This document shows positions 17,161-25,525 of a stretch of 64,000 bases of DNA, in pieces. The position numbers and the translations under genes were made by a program. The notes under the pieces were generated by a model. That model did no database searches. It was not told where the DNA came from and worked only from the letters and a program-made list of their open reading frames with translations. The DNA is from Bacillus sp. IITD106 (GTDB lineage: Bacteria; Bacillota; Bacilli; Bacillales; Bacillaceae_C), in contig NZ_JAIAZY010000015.1 in NCBI RefSeq assembly GCF_019459225.1, forward strand, positions 1-64,000, written 5' to 3'. Each line of letters starts with the position of its first letter. Positions within the stretch are counted from its first letter, which is position 1.

Positions 17161-18380
17161 GCCCGCTTCACCTCCAAAAATGCTCTTTGAAACTCTCCCT
17201 CATACAGCGGTATCATAAAAATTCCTTTTTGCAAAGCCGCTGCTCTAACCATTAGTTCCTCTTGGCTCAATGGGTCATTTTTCTCTTTGATGTAATATAC
17301 GATAAACGTTCCTCTGCGTCGCAAATAAACCCCAGCTTGATCAATTAGTTCCTTGCTTAATACGGAAGTAATAACGATCATGACAGCAGGCTGTTTAAAA
17401 AGAATCGTTTCCGTCTCAATGATATGGGCCAAAGGAACCTCGCTATCAGCTTTTACCTTTGCTAAATGAAGAAAAATCTGCTGCTGTTGCTGATCCCCTC
17501 CTCTAATCGGGAAAAAGGTTTTATCTTTTCCTACCGAAAAAAGACCAATCTGCCCACCATATTTAAGAACAGATTTTGTAATAGAGGCAGCAAATTTAAC
17601 CACTTCTTCAAAGCTTTTTGTTTTCGTCCGATCCAATATGATGAGAAGATCGTTCGTTTGCCTAATCTCAAATTCCTTTGACATCATATCATTCGTCCGA
17701 GCCAACGCCTTCCAATCGATCCAAGAAAAACGATCTCCTGGTTGATACTGTCTAATACCTGCAACAAGCGACGTATCCTTTTGAAATTGCATAAGAGAGG
17801 CAGTGCCCCCTTGTTCATATTGACTCTCAAGAGCGCGATGCTCAATCTCCACATATTGAGGGTAGACTAATAAAACTTCGCGCCTATCAAACCACTTTTC
17901 TTTTTCCACTAAGCCAAGGGCATCCCCGGTTTTAAATCGAATCGCTTCAAAAATATGCTCTCCTCGGGGAACTTCATTGATTGTATAATAAAACTCCATT
18001 TTTCTTTTAAAACCAGGAAACAAGATTTTTTTACTATCGCGATTATAAAAGTTGTCTGGTCCCCAGTCCGCAACAATTAGAAAAAGAAGGGGAAAAGAAA
18101 TTTTCCGACTCAAGGATAAGTGCACTGTAACTTGTTCTCCGGCTGTTAATTGCAACGGAGTAAAGACTCTATCAATTTGAAAATCATTTAATGGATAAAT
18201 TAATAGAGCAATAGAATAAATGGCAAAGGGAAGAAAGCTGAAAAATAAAAACCAGCTTACAAACCCTCCTTGAAACATCGCAAACACATAAGTTAGAGCT
18301 AAAAGCAAAAGTAAGAAAATCAGACCAAAAAAAGGTTTGATTTTAGCTATATGTCGATTTCGTCTAAATAAAGATCTCAT
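17157..18380 (-). CDS. DUF58 protein (YeaD-like)
   Basis: 407-residue protein with two N-terminal membrane helices (about 17-60), then a cytoplasmic DUF58 region. The family motif is the stretch RQYQPGDRFSWIDWKALAR at about residues 208-226. The following part resembles a von Willebrand A fold (LLIILDRTKTKSFEEVV). DUF58 proteins work with MoxR ATPases. The gene starts directly after the MoxR stop (one base apart) and overlaps the transglutaminase gene, so all three are co-translated. Confidence 0.9.
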   Translation of the reverse strand: MRSLFRRNRHIAKIKPFFGLIFLLLLLALTYVFAMFQGGFVSWFLFFSFLPFAIYSIALLIYPLNDFQIDRVFTPLQLTAGEQVTVHLSLSRKISFPLLFLIVADWGPDNFYNRDSKKILFPGFKRKMEFYYTINEVPRGEHIFEAIRFKTGDALGLVEKEKWFDRREVLLVYPQYVEIEHRALESQYEQGGTASLMQFQKDTSLVAGIRQYQPGDRFSWIDWKALARTNDMMSKEFEIRQTNDLLIILDRTKTKSFEEVVKFAASITKSVLKYGGQIGLFSVGKDKTFFPIRGGDQQQQQIFLHLAKVKADSEVPLAHIIETETILFKQPAVMIVITSVLSKELIDQAGVYLRRRGTFIVYYIKEKNDPLSQEELMVRAAALQKGIFMIPLYEGEFQRAFLEVKRA

Positions 18381-19337
18381 TTATTTAACAGCCCTTTTGA
18401 TTGGAACATGAGTTTTTTCAATGATCTCTTCTAATATTTGTTCAGTCGTAATTCCTTGATATTTTGCATCAGCCTTTAAAATCATTCTGTGAGAAAACAC
18501 AAAAGGCATTAAATACTGAATGTCGTCTGGAATGACATAATCACGTCCCGATAAAAAGGCAAGTGCTTGCGATGCTTTCATGAGCGCGATTGACGCCCGT
18601 GGGCTTGCTCCCAAATATACATTCGGATGTTTTCTCGTTCGATTAGCTAATTCAACAATATATTGTTTTAATGTTTCTTCCACAAACGTTTCTTTTACGT
18701 GTTGCTGAAGTTCCCTTAATTCTTCCAATGTGATAACTGGTTGCAATTCTTCGATTGGCGGTACTTTTTGTGATCTCGTTAAAACTTCTACTTCTTCTTT
18801 TTCCGAAGGGTATCCCATTTTCATTTTTAATAAAAATCGATCAAGCTGAGCTTCTGGCAACGGGTACGTCCCTTCATATTCAATCGGGTTTTGCGTAGCC
18901 ATGACAAAAAATGGTTTCTCCAACTGGAGAGTCGCACCATCAACCGTAATGCTTTTTTCTTCCATTCCTTCCAACAAGGCTGATTGGGTTTTAGGAGAGG
19001 TACGATTAATTTCATCAGCAAGAATGATATTTCCAACTATTGGGCCTGGTCTAAACGTAAATTCCATTTCCTTTTGATTATATATAGAGACCCCTAGAAC
19101 ATCAGAAGGTAGTAAGTCAGGGGTAAATTGAATTCGTTTAAAGGTTGCGTTTACAGATTTAGCCAAAGCTCTTACCATCATCGTTTTCCCTACTCCAGGA
19201 ACATCCTCAAGCAATACATGACCTTCCGCCAAAAGGGCTAAAAGACTAAGTCTTGCCACGTCCGTCTTTCCAATCATGACTTTTTCAATATTTTGTAAAA
19301 TCTTTTTAATCTGCTGTTGCGTCATATCGCTGTTCAT
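18381..19337 (-). CDS. MoxR-family AAA+ ATPase (YeaC-like)
   Basis: 318-residue AAA+ ATPase of the MoxR family, thought to act as a chaperone that activates its VWA/DUF58 partners. Walker A is EDVPGVGKT at about residues 44-52; Walker B is ILADEINR, followed by TSPKTQSALLEGMEE and sensor 1 FVMATQNPIEYEGTY. The ATG at 19335-19337 has GGCGGTG 8-9 bases upstream and gives the normal family length. The frame extends to a GTG at 19418 without a ribosome binding site. It is the first gene of a three-gene operon with DUF58 and transglutaminase. Confidence 0.93.
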   Translation of the reverse strand: MNSDMTQQQIKKILQNIEKVMIGKTDVARLSLLALLAEGHVLLEDVPGVGKTMMVRALAKSVNATFKRIQFTPDLLPSDVLGVSIYNQKEMEFTFRPGPIVGNIILADEINRTSPKTQSALLEGMEEKSITVDGATLQLEKPFFVMATQNPIEYEGTYPLPEAQLDRFLLKMKMGYPSEKEEVEVLTRSQKVPPIEELQPVITLEELRELQQHVKETFVEETLKQYIVELANRTRKHPNVYLGASPRASIALMKASQALAFLSGRDYVIPDDIQYLMPFVFSHRMILKADAKYQGITTEQILEEIIEKTHVPIKRAVK

Positions 19338-19651
19338 CCACATACACCGCCGTCTATTTATTTTTCTGCTTAGCTCTGTTAAATATGTTGATTTCCACTC
19401 TACGTACTCACTTTTCACTGGATTACAATCGACTCTTTATGATTTTATTACGCATATAGGCCTTTCGTGACCTAACAAGAGTCATCTTCAATCAAATTTA
19501 TTTTCAACAATAATTTTTAACAGAGACAATCTGCTTAACAATAATATTCTGTCTAAAACAGGAAAATCCTCCCGTAAAATGAAAGAAGAAAGGACAGGAA
19601 AAAAGCATCAGTTTGTTTGATACTTTATACCTGTCCTGATTCGTAGTCAAT
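19338..19651 (-). other. 314-base gap between nadE and the MoxR operon
   Basis: The nadE end of this gap holds a long terminator hairpin (19591-19637). The remaining 250 bases are AT-rich and must contain the MoxR operon promoter, but I could not pick one out with confidence. An open frame across the terminator (19504-19830) overlaps nadE and is not a gene. Confidence 0.4.
19591..19637 (-). terminator. Terminator of the NAD salvage operon
   Basis: Minus strand: AGGACAGG (19637-19630) pairs with CCTGTCCT (19598-19591), and inside this AAAGTATCA pairs with TGATGCTTT, giving a long interrupted stem. It is followed by TTCTTCTTTCATTTT. It lies 15 bases after the nadE stop. Confidence 0.75.
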
Positions 19652-20479
19652 CTACTTCCAAAAAGTGTCAAATATAGTAATTGGCATATGTCGTTTGTGC
19701 GCTGATTTACGATATATTGCTTCAATCGCATTTTTAGCTGTATGTGAAACTTCCCTTCCTTCAAGATAGTCATCAATTTCATCATATGAAACCCCCAGGG
19801 CCACTTCATCTGGAAGCATTGGACGATCATCCTCTAGATCAGCCGTCGGAACTTTCAAATATAAATGTTCAGGACAGCCGAGTTCTTTTAACAGTTGTCT
19901 GCCTTGTCTTTTATTTAAACGGAAGATTGGCACTAAGTCAGAACCACCATCACCATATTTCGTAAAAAAACCGGTCAGTGCTTCAGCAGCTTGATCTGTA
20001 CCAAGAACAACACAATTAAACATTGCAGCGATACTGTATTGAACCTTCATGCGTTCCCTAGCCTTTTCATTCCCTTTTGTAAAATCAGAAATTTCAATGC
20101 CGGCTTCTCGCATCGCCTCAACACTTGCATCAACTGCATTTTTTATATTCACTTCATACGTAACACTTGGTTGAATAAAATCCAGTGCATCATCTACATC
20201 ATTTGCATCGCTCTGCTTGCCATATGGTAGTCGAACCGCGATAAACTTATATTTTTCTATATCTCGCCCTTCATTCAACTCATCAACGGCCATTTGCGCA
20301 AGCTTTCCGACAAGTGTTGAGTCCTGCCCCCCGGAAATGCCCAATACAAACCCGTTAAAAAAGATGTGTTTTTTCATATATTCCTTCATGAAATCAATAC
20401 TTTTTCGGATTTCTTCTTGTGCATCTATTTCAGGGAGAACTTTGAGTTCTTCTATAATTTGCTTTTGGAGTTCATCCAT
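19652..20479 (-). CDS. nadE: NH3-dependent NAD+ synthetase
   Basis: 275-residue cytoplasmic enzyme making NAD+ from deamido-NAD+, ATP and ammonia, the final step of the pathway. The ATP-pyrophosphatase P-loop is SGGQDST at about residues 49-55. Other conserved stretches are [38 protein letters not shown] (ammonia and deamido-NAD+ site), and [17 protein letters not shown]. Length matches the single-domain Bacillus enzyme, which lacks a glutaminase domain. It is the last gene of the salvage operon, 16 bases after pncB, and a GGAGG site precedes the ATG. Confidence 0.97.
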   Translation of the reverse strand: MDELQKQIIEELKVLPEIDAQEEIRKSIDFMKEYMKKHIFFNGFVLGISGGQDSTLVGKLAQMAVDELNEGRDIEKYKFIAVRLPYGKQSDANDVDDALDFIQPSVTYEVNIKNAVDASVEAMREAGIEISDFTKGNEKARERMKVQYSIAAMFNCVVLGTDQAAEALTGFFTKYGDGGSDLVPIFRLNKRQGRQLLKELGCPEHLYLKVPTADLEDDRPMLPDEVALGVSYDEIDDYLEGREVSHTAKNAIEAIYRKSAHKRHMPITIFDTFWK

Positions 20480-20495
20480 CGTGATACCTCCTGAC

Positions 20496-21965
20496 CTATG
20501 ATTTTTTCATTTTATTAACTTTTTCTTTTACCTCTTCAATATTCCTCATCTTATTATTCCAGCATCTTTGGCTAAGGTCGACAGGGTATTCCTCAGGATT
20601 CAGAGAACGTTTGTATTCATCCCATAGTAAACTAAGGCTTTCTTTCGCATATCCTTGAATTTCCTTAAGATCTGGAATTCGGTACACAAGCTCGCCATTA
20701 TCATAAATCACTTCATGCAAGTTAATCGCATCAAAGTTGGTTACGAACTTACTTATATACGTATGAACAGGATGGAACATTTTAAGCCGCGGCTCGTCTT
20801 CAGGCTTCTCATCCCATAAAGTAATATAATCCCCTTCTGATTTACGATTTATCCTATTTACAATTCGATAAACCTTTTTTCTGCTAGGGGTCGTCACTTT
20901 TTCAGCATTACTGGAGATTTTAATTGTATCTTCCATTTCTCCATGTTCATTTTCAATCGAAACAAGTTTGTATACGGCTCCTAATGCAGGCTGATCATAT
21001 GCTGTAATTAATTTTGTCCCAACACCCCACGAATCTATCCGCGCGCCCTGTGCTTTTAAATGTAATATCGTATATTCGTCAAGATCACTTGAAGCAAAGA
21101 TTTTAGCTTCACGGAATCCGGCCTCATCCAGCATCTTTCTCGCTTCTTTTGATAAAAATGCCATATCGCCGCTATCAAGGCGAATTCCTTTAAAATTAAT
21201 TCGGTCTCCGAGTTCTTTCGCAACTTTTATTGCAGCCGGTACTCCTGACCTTAACGTATCATACGTATCTACTAAAAACACGCAGTCTCGATGGGATTCC
21301 GCATATTTCATAAAAGCCGTATAATCGTCTTTGTAAGCTTGGACCATGGAGTGCGCGTGCGTACCCGCAACTGGCATGTCAAAAATTTTACCAGCACGGA
21401 CATTGCTCGTACCATCAAATCCGCCGATGAAAGCCGCTCGCGTTCCCCAAAGTGCTGCATCTAATTCCTGCGCTCTCCTCGAACCGAATTCTAGTGCGAT
21501 TTCTTCCCCGACAATTTGTTTGATCCGTGAAGCTTTTGTGGCAATCAATGTTTGATAATTCACAATGTTAAGCAAAGCTGTTTCAATGAGCTGCGCCTCT
21601 ACTAGCGGAGCTTCTACTTGCAGGATTGGTTCATTGCTAAAAACAACTTCCCCTTCCTTCATTGAGCGAATCGTTCCAGTAAATTTTACATTTCTTAAAA
21701 AATCAATGAATTCCTCTTCATATCCAACTTCTTCTTGCAAGTATTCAATATCTGTTTCACTAAAACGAAAATTTTCAATAAAGTGAATAATTTTCTCTAA
21801 TCCTGCAAAAAGGGCATATCCATTTCCGAAAGGCATTTTTCGAAAATAAAGATCAAAAACAGCTCGACGATTATGAATCCCGTCTTGCCAATATGTTTTC
21901 GCCATATTGATTTGATATAAATCAGTATGCAATGCCAAACTGTCGTCTTTATAATGATCGTTCAT
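20496..21965 (-). CDS. pncB: Nicotinate phosphoribosyltransferase
   Basis: 489-residue enzyme joining nicotinate to PRPP to give nicotinate mononucleotide (Preiss-Handler pathway). Typical segments are [15 protein letters not shown] near the N terminus, [31 protein letters not shown] (the family active-site region) and [17 protein letters not shown]. The ATG at 21963-21965 is chosen because GGAGTGG lies 6 bases upstream and the start falls 17 bases after the pncA stop. A longer frame reaches 22040 inside pncA. It forms one operon with the HAD gene, pncA and nadE. Confidence 0.97.
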   Translation of the reverse strand: MNDHYKDDSLALHTDLYQINMAKTYWQDGIHNRRAVFDLYFRKMPFGNGYALFAGLEKIIHFIENFRFSETDIEYLQEEVGYEEEFIDFLRNVKFTGTIRSMKEGEVVFSNEPILQVEAPLVEAQLIETALLNIVNYQTLIATKASRIKQIVGEEIALEFGSRRAQELDAALWGTRAAFIGGFDGTSNVRAGKIFDMPVAGTHAHSMVQAYKDDYTAFMKYAESHRDCVFLVDTYDTLRSGVPAAIKVAKELGDRINFKGIRLDSGDMAFLSKEARKMLDEAGFREAKIFASSDLDEYTILHLKAQGARIDSWGVGTKLITAYDQPALGAVYKLVSIENEHGEMEDTIKISSNAEKVTTPSRKKVYRIVNRINRKSEGDYITLWDEKPEDEPRLKMFHPVHTYISKFVTNFDAINLHEVIYDNGELVYRIPDLKEIQGYAKESLSLLWDEYKRSLNPEEYPVDLSQRCWNNKMRNIEEVKEKVNKMKKS

Positions 21966-21982
21966 GTAAACCACTCCAAATT

Positions 21983-22540
21983 TTAGCTTCCTGATATCAC
22001 TTTCGCTCCCAAAGCCTGGGCAAAGTGGCCTAATGCCCATTCATGACCTGCTTGATTAAAGCTCGCTACTGCATCCTCATGTACGACAATTTGGAAGCCT
22101 TTATTGTAGGCATCAACAGCAGTGTGCAATACACAAATATCTGTGCAAACACCGCAAAGATGCAATTCTTCGATTCCACGCTCACGAAGTTTTATTTCAA
22201 GATCTGTTCCTGCAAAAGCACTATATCTCGTTTTATCCATATAATAAACGTTTGCATCATTCTTATGCTTTTCATAAAGCTCGGAAAGCTCTCCATATAA
22301 GTCTCTGCCACTCGTTCCTTCAATATTATGCGGAGGAAATAAATTTGCTTCTGGATGATACTCATTTCCTTCTGTATGCTTATCAATCGCTAGAACGACA
22401 AAGTCACCATTTTCTATGAATTTTTTCGTTAAAGATACGATCGCATTTTCAATTTCCTGACCAGGTTTTCCGCAAGTTAATCTTCCGTCCTCAGCTACAA
22501 AATCATATGTATAGTCCACATTTAGAAGTGCTTTTTTCAT
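21983..22540 (-). CDS. pncA: Nicotinamidase
   Basis: 185-residue isochorismatase-fold amidase that hydrolyses nicotinamide to nicotinate and ammonia. The catalytic triad is visible: Asp9 (LNVDYTYDF), Lys103 (MDKTRYSAF) and Cys136 (CGVCTDICVLHT). The metal-site region is AIDKHTEGNEYHPE (Asp53, His55, His62). The cis-peptide and cysteine segment is intact. The ATG directly abuts the stop of the HAD gene (one base overlap), and pncB follows after 17 bases. The product feeds PncB. Confidence 0.95.
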   Translation of the reverse strand: MKKALLNVDYTYDFVAEDGRLTCGKPGQEIENAIVSLTKKFIENGDFVVLAIDKHTEGNEYHPEANLFPPHNIEGTSGRDLYGELSELYEKHKNDANVYYMDKTRYSAFAGTDLEIKLRERGIEELHLCGVCTDICVLHTAVDAYNKGFQIVVHEDAVASFNQAGHEWALGHFAQALGAKVISGS

Positions 22541-23139
22541 TATTTGCTGCCTCCCATTTTTAATTTCTCAATTAAAGCTGTCGTGTATGAATCGATATAT
22601 AAGTCTGCTTCTATATCATCATTTTGAAACGCGCAAGTCTTTAATCCAACCGCTTTGGCTGGAATTAGATCAAGTGCCCGATCTCCAATTGCCCAGTCTA
22701 ATTGATATTTATTATGAACATATTCATATGCTGCCTCATCAGGTTTTCTCGGAAAGCCATCATCATCTGGACTGACGATTTCATCGAAATACTCGAGCAA
22801 TCCCCATTTCACAAGCAGTTCTTTCGTAGAAGTTCTTGTGCGATGTGTCACAATTACATTTACATCTGCAGCCGCTAAAATGATTTCTATCCCCTCGAAA
22901 GGTTGACTACCCGCTTCAGCCCCTGCATGGTCTAATTCTTTAAATCTTTCTCGGTAGTCTTCCGAGATTTCAAAGTGAGCAAACGCTTCTTTAGAAGTTC
23001 TTTTAAGCCAACGAAGTGCCTCCTTTTGATCAACGGATGTCCCGTGAACTTCTTCATACACAGAACAAAAACTATGTACAATTGCGGGATACGTATCAAA
23101 AATGGTTCCATCCAAGTCCCACAATAGACGCAATGACAT
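22540..23139 (-). CDS. HAD-family hydrolase in the NAD salvage operon
   Basis: 199-residue HAD phosphatase. Motif I is LLWDLDGTIFDT, motif II is VIVTHRTRTSTKELL (the usual Ser/Thr is in THR), and motif IV is WAIGDRALDLIPAKAVGLK. A helical cap lies between motifs I and II. It is the first gene of the operon with pncA, pncB and nadE, so a role on a pyridine nucleotide (for example NMN or nicotinate mononucleotide phosphatase) is possible but unproven. AAGGAG lies only 2 bases from the ATG. A TTG at 23131-23133 has better spacing and may be the true start. Confidence 0.85.
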   Translation of the reverse strand: MSLRLLWDLDGTIFDTYPAIVHSFCSVYEEVHGTSVDQKEALRWLKRTSKEAFAHFEISEDYRERFKELDHAGAEAGSQPFEGIEIILAAADVNVIVTHRTRTSTKELLVKWGLLEYFDEIVSPDDDGFPRKPDEAAYEYVHNKYQLDWAIGDRALDLIPAKAVGLKTCAFQNDDIEADLYIDSYTTALIEKLKMGGSK

Positions 23140-23370
23140 CACTCCTTGCCGTATAAAAACACAGTATTCTGAAACTAATATCTATTATACAATATCCGTT
23201 TTTACTTTTCATTGCTGTTTATTTTATGGGATAAAAAGCACAATTTTAGAGAATGGTGTTCGAGAAAAAATTAAATGGGTTAAAAGGTAAAAGTTGCGAT
23301 AAGAAAAAACGTATGTTTACTGCTATAAAGCAGAATATAAATGTGAAAACAACTTGTTAGGAGGATGTAT

Positions 23371-23874
23371 GTGGGAGTATTGAGCGGAAATCCAAAAGAT
23401 GAACCGATGCACTATGGAGAAGTTTTCGGATTGTGGTCATACTTAATGGCAACGAAAGGATTAATTGTTTGTTATGAAGTCCATTTAAACCATGCTGGAG
23501 ATTCTGATCTCCAAGCACTCTTAAAGGAAGCTATTCAATTAACTAAACAGGAAGTAAACGATGTAGAATCATTATTAAAGGAAACTGGGGTTGCATTACC
23601 CCCAACCCCACCTGAAAGATCGAAAGCAAATTTAGAAGAAATACCAACAGGCGCAAGGTTCCTTGATCCCGAAATTGCAGCGGCTTTAGCAAAGGATGTT
23701 GCTGGAGGATTAATTACGTGCAGTACTATAATAGGGGAATCTATTCGTGAAGATATCGCCATGTTGTTTGGAAAATTCCATGTTCAGAAAGCTGCATTCG
23801 GAGCAAAAGTGTTACAGCTTACTAAAGACAAAGGCTGGCTTATTCCTCCTCCACTTCATATTAGCTCTAAGTAG
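23371..23874 (+). CDS. DUF3231 family protein
   Basis: About 167 residues, largely helical, of the DUF3231 family common in spore-forming Bacillaceae. The family pattern is an EVFGLWSYLMATKGLIVCYE helix, a central LKEAIQLTKQEVNDVESLLKE helix, a proline-rich link (LPPTPPERSK) and a second helical half. A second repeat is usual, giving about 330 residues in many members; this one is a single-repeat form. The GTG at 23371-23373 has AGGAGG 6 bases upstream, while the ATG at 23365 is directly joined to that site and so less likely. It is alone on the plus strand. Function is unknown. Confidence 0.82.
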   Translation: MGVLSGNPKDEPMHYGEVFGLWSYLMATKGLIVCYEVHLNHAGDSDLQALLKEAIQLTKQEVNDVESLLKETGVALPPTPPERSKANLEEIPTGARFLDPEIAAALAKDVAGGLITCSTIIGESIREDIAMLFGKFHVQKAAFGAKVLQLTKDKGWLIPPPLHISSK

Positions 23875-23890
23875 GTCACGATCAAACTAA

Positions 23891-23933
23891 ACAAAAAAAG
23901 AAATAAAGCTCTCACAATGTGTTGGGAGCTTTA
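23891..23933 (-). terminator. Terminator at the end of the Tad-linked gene run
   Basis: Minus strand: AAAGCTC (23932-23926) pairs with GAGCTTT (23911-23905), with further CACA/GTG pairing inside, and is followed by ATTTCTTTTTTTG. It overlaps the stop codon of the unknown gene at 23931 and may also stop transcription of the convergent DUF3231 gene. Confidence 0.75.
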
Positions 23934-24866
23934 GTTAACTCTAGATTTTTGAAATTTACTCAAAAAAGAAGGTTTCTTAAGAACGATCCACTTTTTCTTT
24001 AAAAATTGTTCAGCCTGTATCCTTATGTAGTCATCAGGTATTTGCTGTAGCCTTTTTATATAGTTTTTCGGTGTGATGAAAAGTGTATCATGGGAATTAT
24101 AGACAACTTGCTGGTAATCAATTTCCTCCCTGATTTTACTGGCAATCATGTTTGCATTATTTTTTTGGATACTATCCAAATATTTATTCGTGATGTCATA
24201 TTGCAATAGAGTTCTTACCATACTTAGTTTATCTTGATTTTGCATGAGGAGAACTCCTTTTTTCCTCGCATTTTTTTTAAATTGTGATATTGCGAATAAT
24301 AGTTTTTTAAAAATATCCTCTTCCACTTTGGAAGCAGTACGAACTTCGTCCATCATCTCCATGATTTGCCCAGCATATTCATGCATTTTCTCCTCCGGCT
24401 CTTCCACTTCATTAATATACGCAAGCATATCATCGAAATCACCGAATAATTTTGAGAGCTTACCATTTTGACTCTGATAACCTTCTTCCATCGTTTCCCT
24501 AAGATTCACTAAATGGAAATATCTATCTTTTTGATATGCCAAGGCATGCTCAAGCTCTTTTTTACTATACATCAAGGTGTAAAAAACGAGATATACTTGG
24601 AGGCAGTGATGAGCAATTTCTTCGTGGTCAACCACTTTACCATCTTCATCAAAAATATGAAACTTATGAAAATGCAAAGCAGCAAGACTATCTTCTCGAC
24701 CGCTATATACTCCCATTAAACGATAAGGATGGGATTGATAAACGATTTCTGGGCTTATAAAACCAACCTCAAACGGGCCGATAAAAGGATCGGCCCATCT
24801 CTTCTCTTTACCCGCAACAGGTATCATTTCGGAAGGCGGCTTGACTTTTAAACTCAAGACAATCAT
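23931..24866 (-). CDS. Unknown protein, last gene of the Tad-linked run
   Basis: 311 residues without a signal peptide or membrane helix. I do not recognise a family. The N-terminal 80 residues look beta-rich (SLKVKPPSEMIPVAGKEKR, FHIFDEDGKVVDHEE). Residues 85-235 look helical and charged, with possible coiled coil (KKELEHALAYQKDRYFHLV). The C terminus is basic. It follows the duplicated small membrane proteins on the same strand, 10 bases after their last stop, so it belongs to the same transcript. A cytoplasmic partner or chaperone of the exported products is conceivable. Confidence 0.7.
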   Translation of the reverse strand: MIVLSLKVKPPSEMIPVAGKEKRWADPFIGPFEVGFISPEIVYQSHPYRLMGVYSGREDSLAALHFHKFHIFDEDGKVVDHEEIAHHCLQVYLVFYTLMYSKKELEHALAYQKDRYFHLVNLRETMEEGYQSQNGKLSKLFGDFDDMLAYINEVEEPEEKMHEYAGQIMEMMDEVRTASKVEEDIFKKLLFAISQFKKNARKKGVLLMQNQDKLSMVRTLLQYDITNKYLDSIQKNNANMIASKIREEIDYQQVVYNSHDTLFITPKNYIKRLQQIPDDYIRIQAEQFLKKKWIVLKKPSFLSKFQKSRVN

Positions 24867-24875
24867 TCCTTTCTC

Positions 24876-25166
24876 TTACAACCGTGTTAACGCAAAGTAA
24901 GCAAAAATAACAAGGATTACGACAATTGTAGCTCCTACCGTTTTGATACTGACGGTCTCTACTCTTTTTCGCACCTCACTGTGAACAATACAGAATGCTC
25001 CGACTAAACAATAAGTAATAGATACATACTTAAAGGTTGTATTTCCAAAAAAAGGTTCAAGATTATTCTTATCGGCATAAATTGCACAACCGAATCCTCC
25101 AACCAAAATCGTCACTCCGAAAAAATACGCGAGAAAATTCCAAATACGGTCGCTCAAAGATAACAC
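24876..25166 (-). CDS. Small membrane protein, downstream copy of a duplicated pair
   Basis: 96 residues counted from the GTG at 25166, with three predicted membrane helices (about 8-27, 43-60, 75-92) separated by the hydrophilic loops YADKNNLEPFFGN and HSEVRKRVETVS. It is a close paralogue of the next gene upstream. A TTG at 25155-25157 with GGGGG 7 bases upstream may be the true start in this copy, and the equivalent TTG exists in the other. No family is recognised. Its position behind a large exported hydrophobic protein is like that of immunity or accessory proteins, but this is only an inference from layout. Confidence 0.75.
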   Translation of the reverse strand: MLSLSDRIWNFLAYFFGVTILVGGFGCAIYADKNNLEPFFGNTTFKYVSITYCLVGAFCIVHSEVRKRVETVSIKTVGATIVVILVIFAYFALTRL

Positions 25167-25217
25167 CCCCGATAGAAACTGATTCTACCTTTATCTAAGG
25201 CAATCTTTCCTTTCTTT

Positions 25218-25508
25218 TTACAACCGCGTTAACGCTAGGAAGGAAAAAATAACAAGTATTACGACAATCGTAGTCCCTACCGTTTTGATACTGACCGTTT
25301 GTACCCTTTTTCGTACCTCACTGTGAACAATAAAGAATGTTCCGACTAAACAATAAGTAATAGATACATACTTAAAGGTTGTATTTCCAAAAAAAGGTTC
25401 AAGATTATTCTTATCGGCATAAATCATACAGCCGAGTCCTCCAACCAAAATCGTCAAGCCGAAAAAATACGCGAGAAAATTCCAAATACGGTCGCTCAAA
25501 GATAACAC
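25218..25508 (-). CDS. Small membrane protein, upstream copy of a duplicated pair
   Basis: 96 residues from the GTG at 25508 that corresponds to the start of the paralogue; the frame extends to 25562 into the preceding gene, and a TTG at 25497-25499 is the alternative start. It has three membrane helices with the same loops as the other copy. Substitutions lie mainly within the helices (for example Met for Ala after GC, Phe for Cys in the second helix), and the extramembrane loops are nearly unchanged. It starts 17 bases after the stop of the large hydrophobic protein and is clearly co-transcribed with it. Confidence 0.75.
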   Translation of the reverse strand: MLSLSDRIWNFLAYFFGLTILVGGLGCMIYADKNNLEPFFGNTTFKYVSITYCLVGTFFIVHSEVRKRVQTVSIKTVGTTIVVILVIFSFLALTRL

Positions 25509-25525
25509 CCCTAACATAAACTGAC

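Larger units (their letters stand above)
24860..25510. repeat. Tandem duplication of about 305 bases encoding paired small membrane proteins
   Basis: Roughly 24862-25167 and 25206-25509 are two near-identical copies in direct orientation, including the GGGGTG ribosome binding site before each gene. Long identical stretches include AAGGTTGTATTTCCAAAAAA and ACGCGAGAAAATTCCAAAT. The two proteins differ at 10 of about 95 aligned residues, indicating a fairly old duplication kept under selection. Confidence 0.88.

Noticed and set aside
19504-19830. 108-codon open frame overlapping the 3' end of nadE
   Set aside because: Runs through the nadE coding sequence in another frame and through its terminator; it is a shadow.
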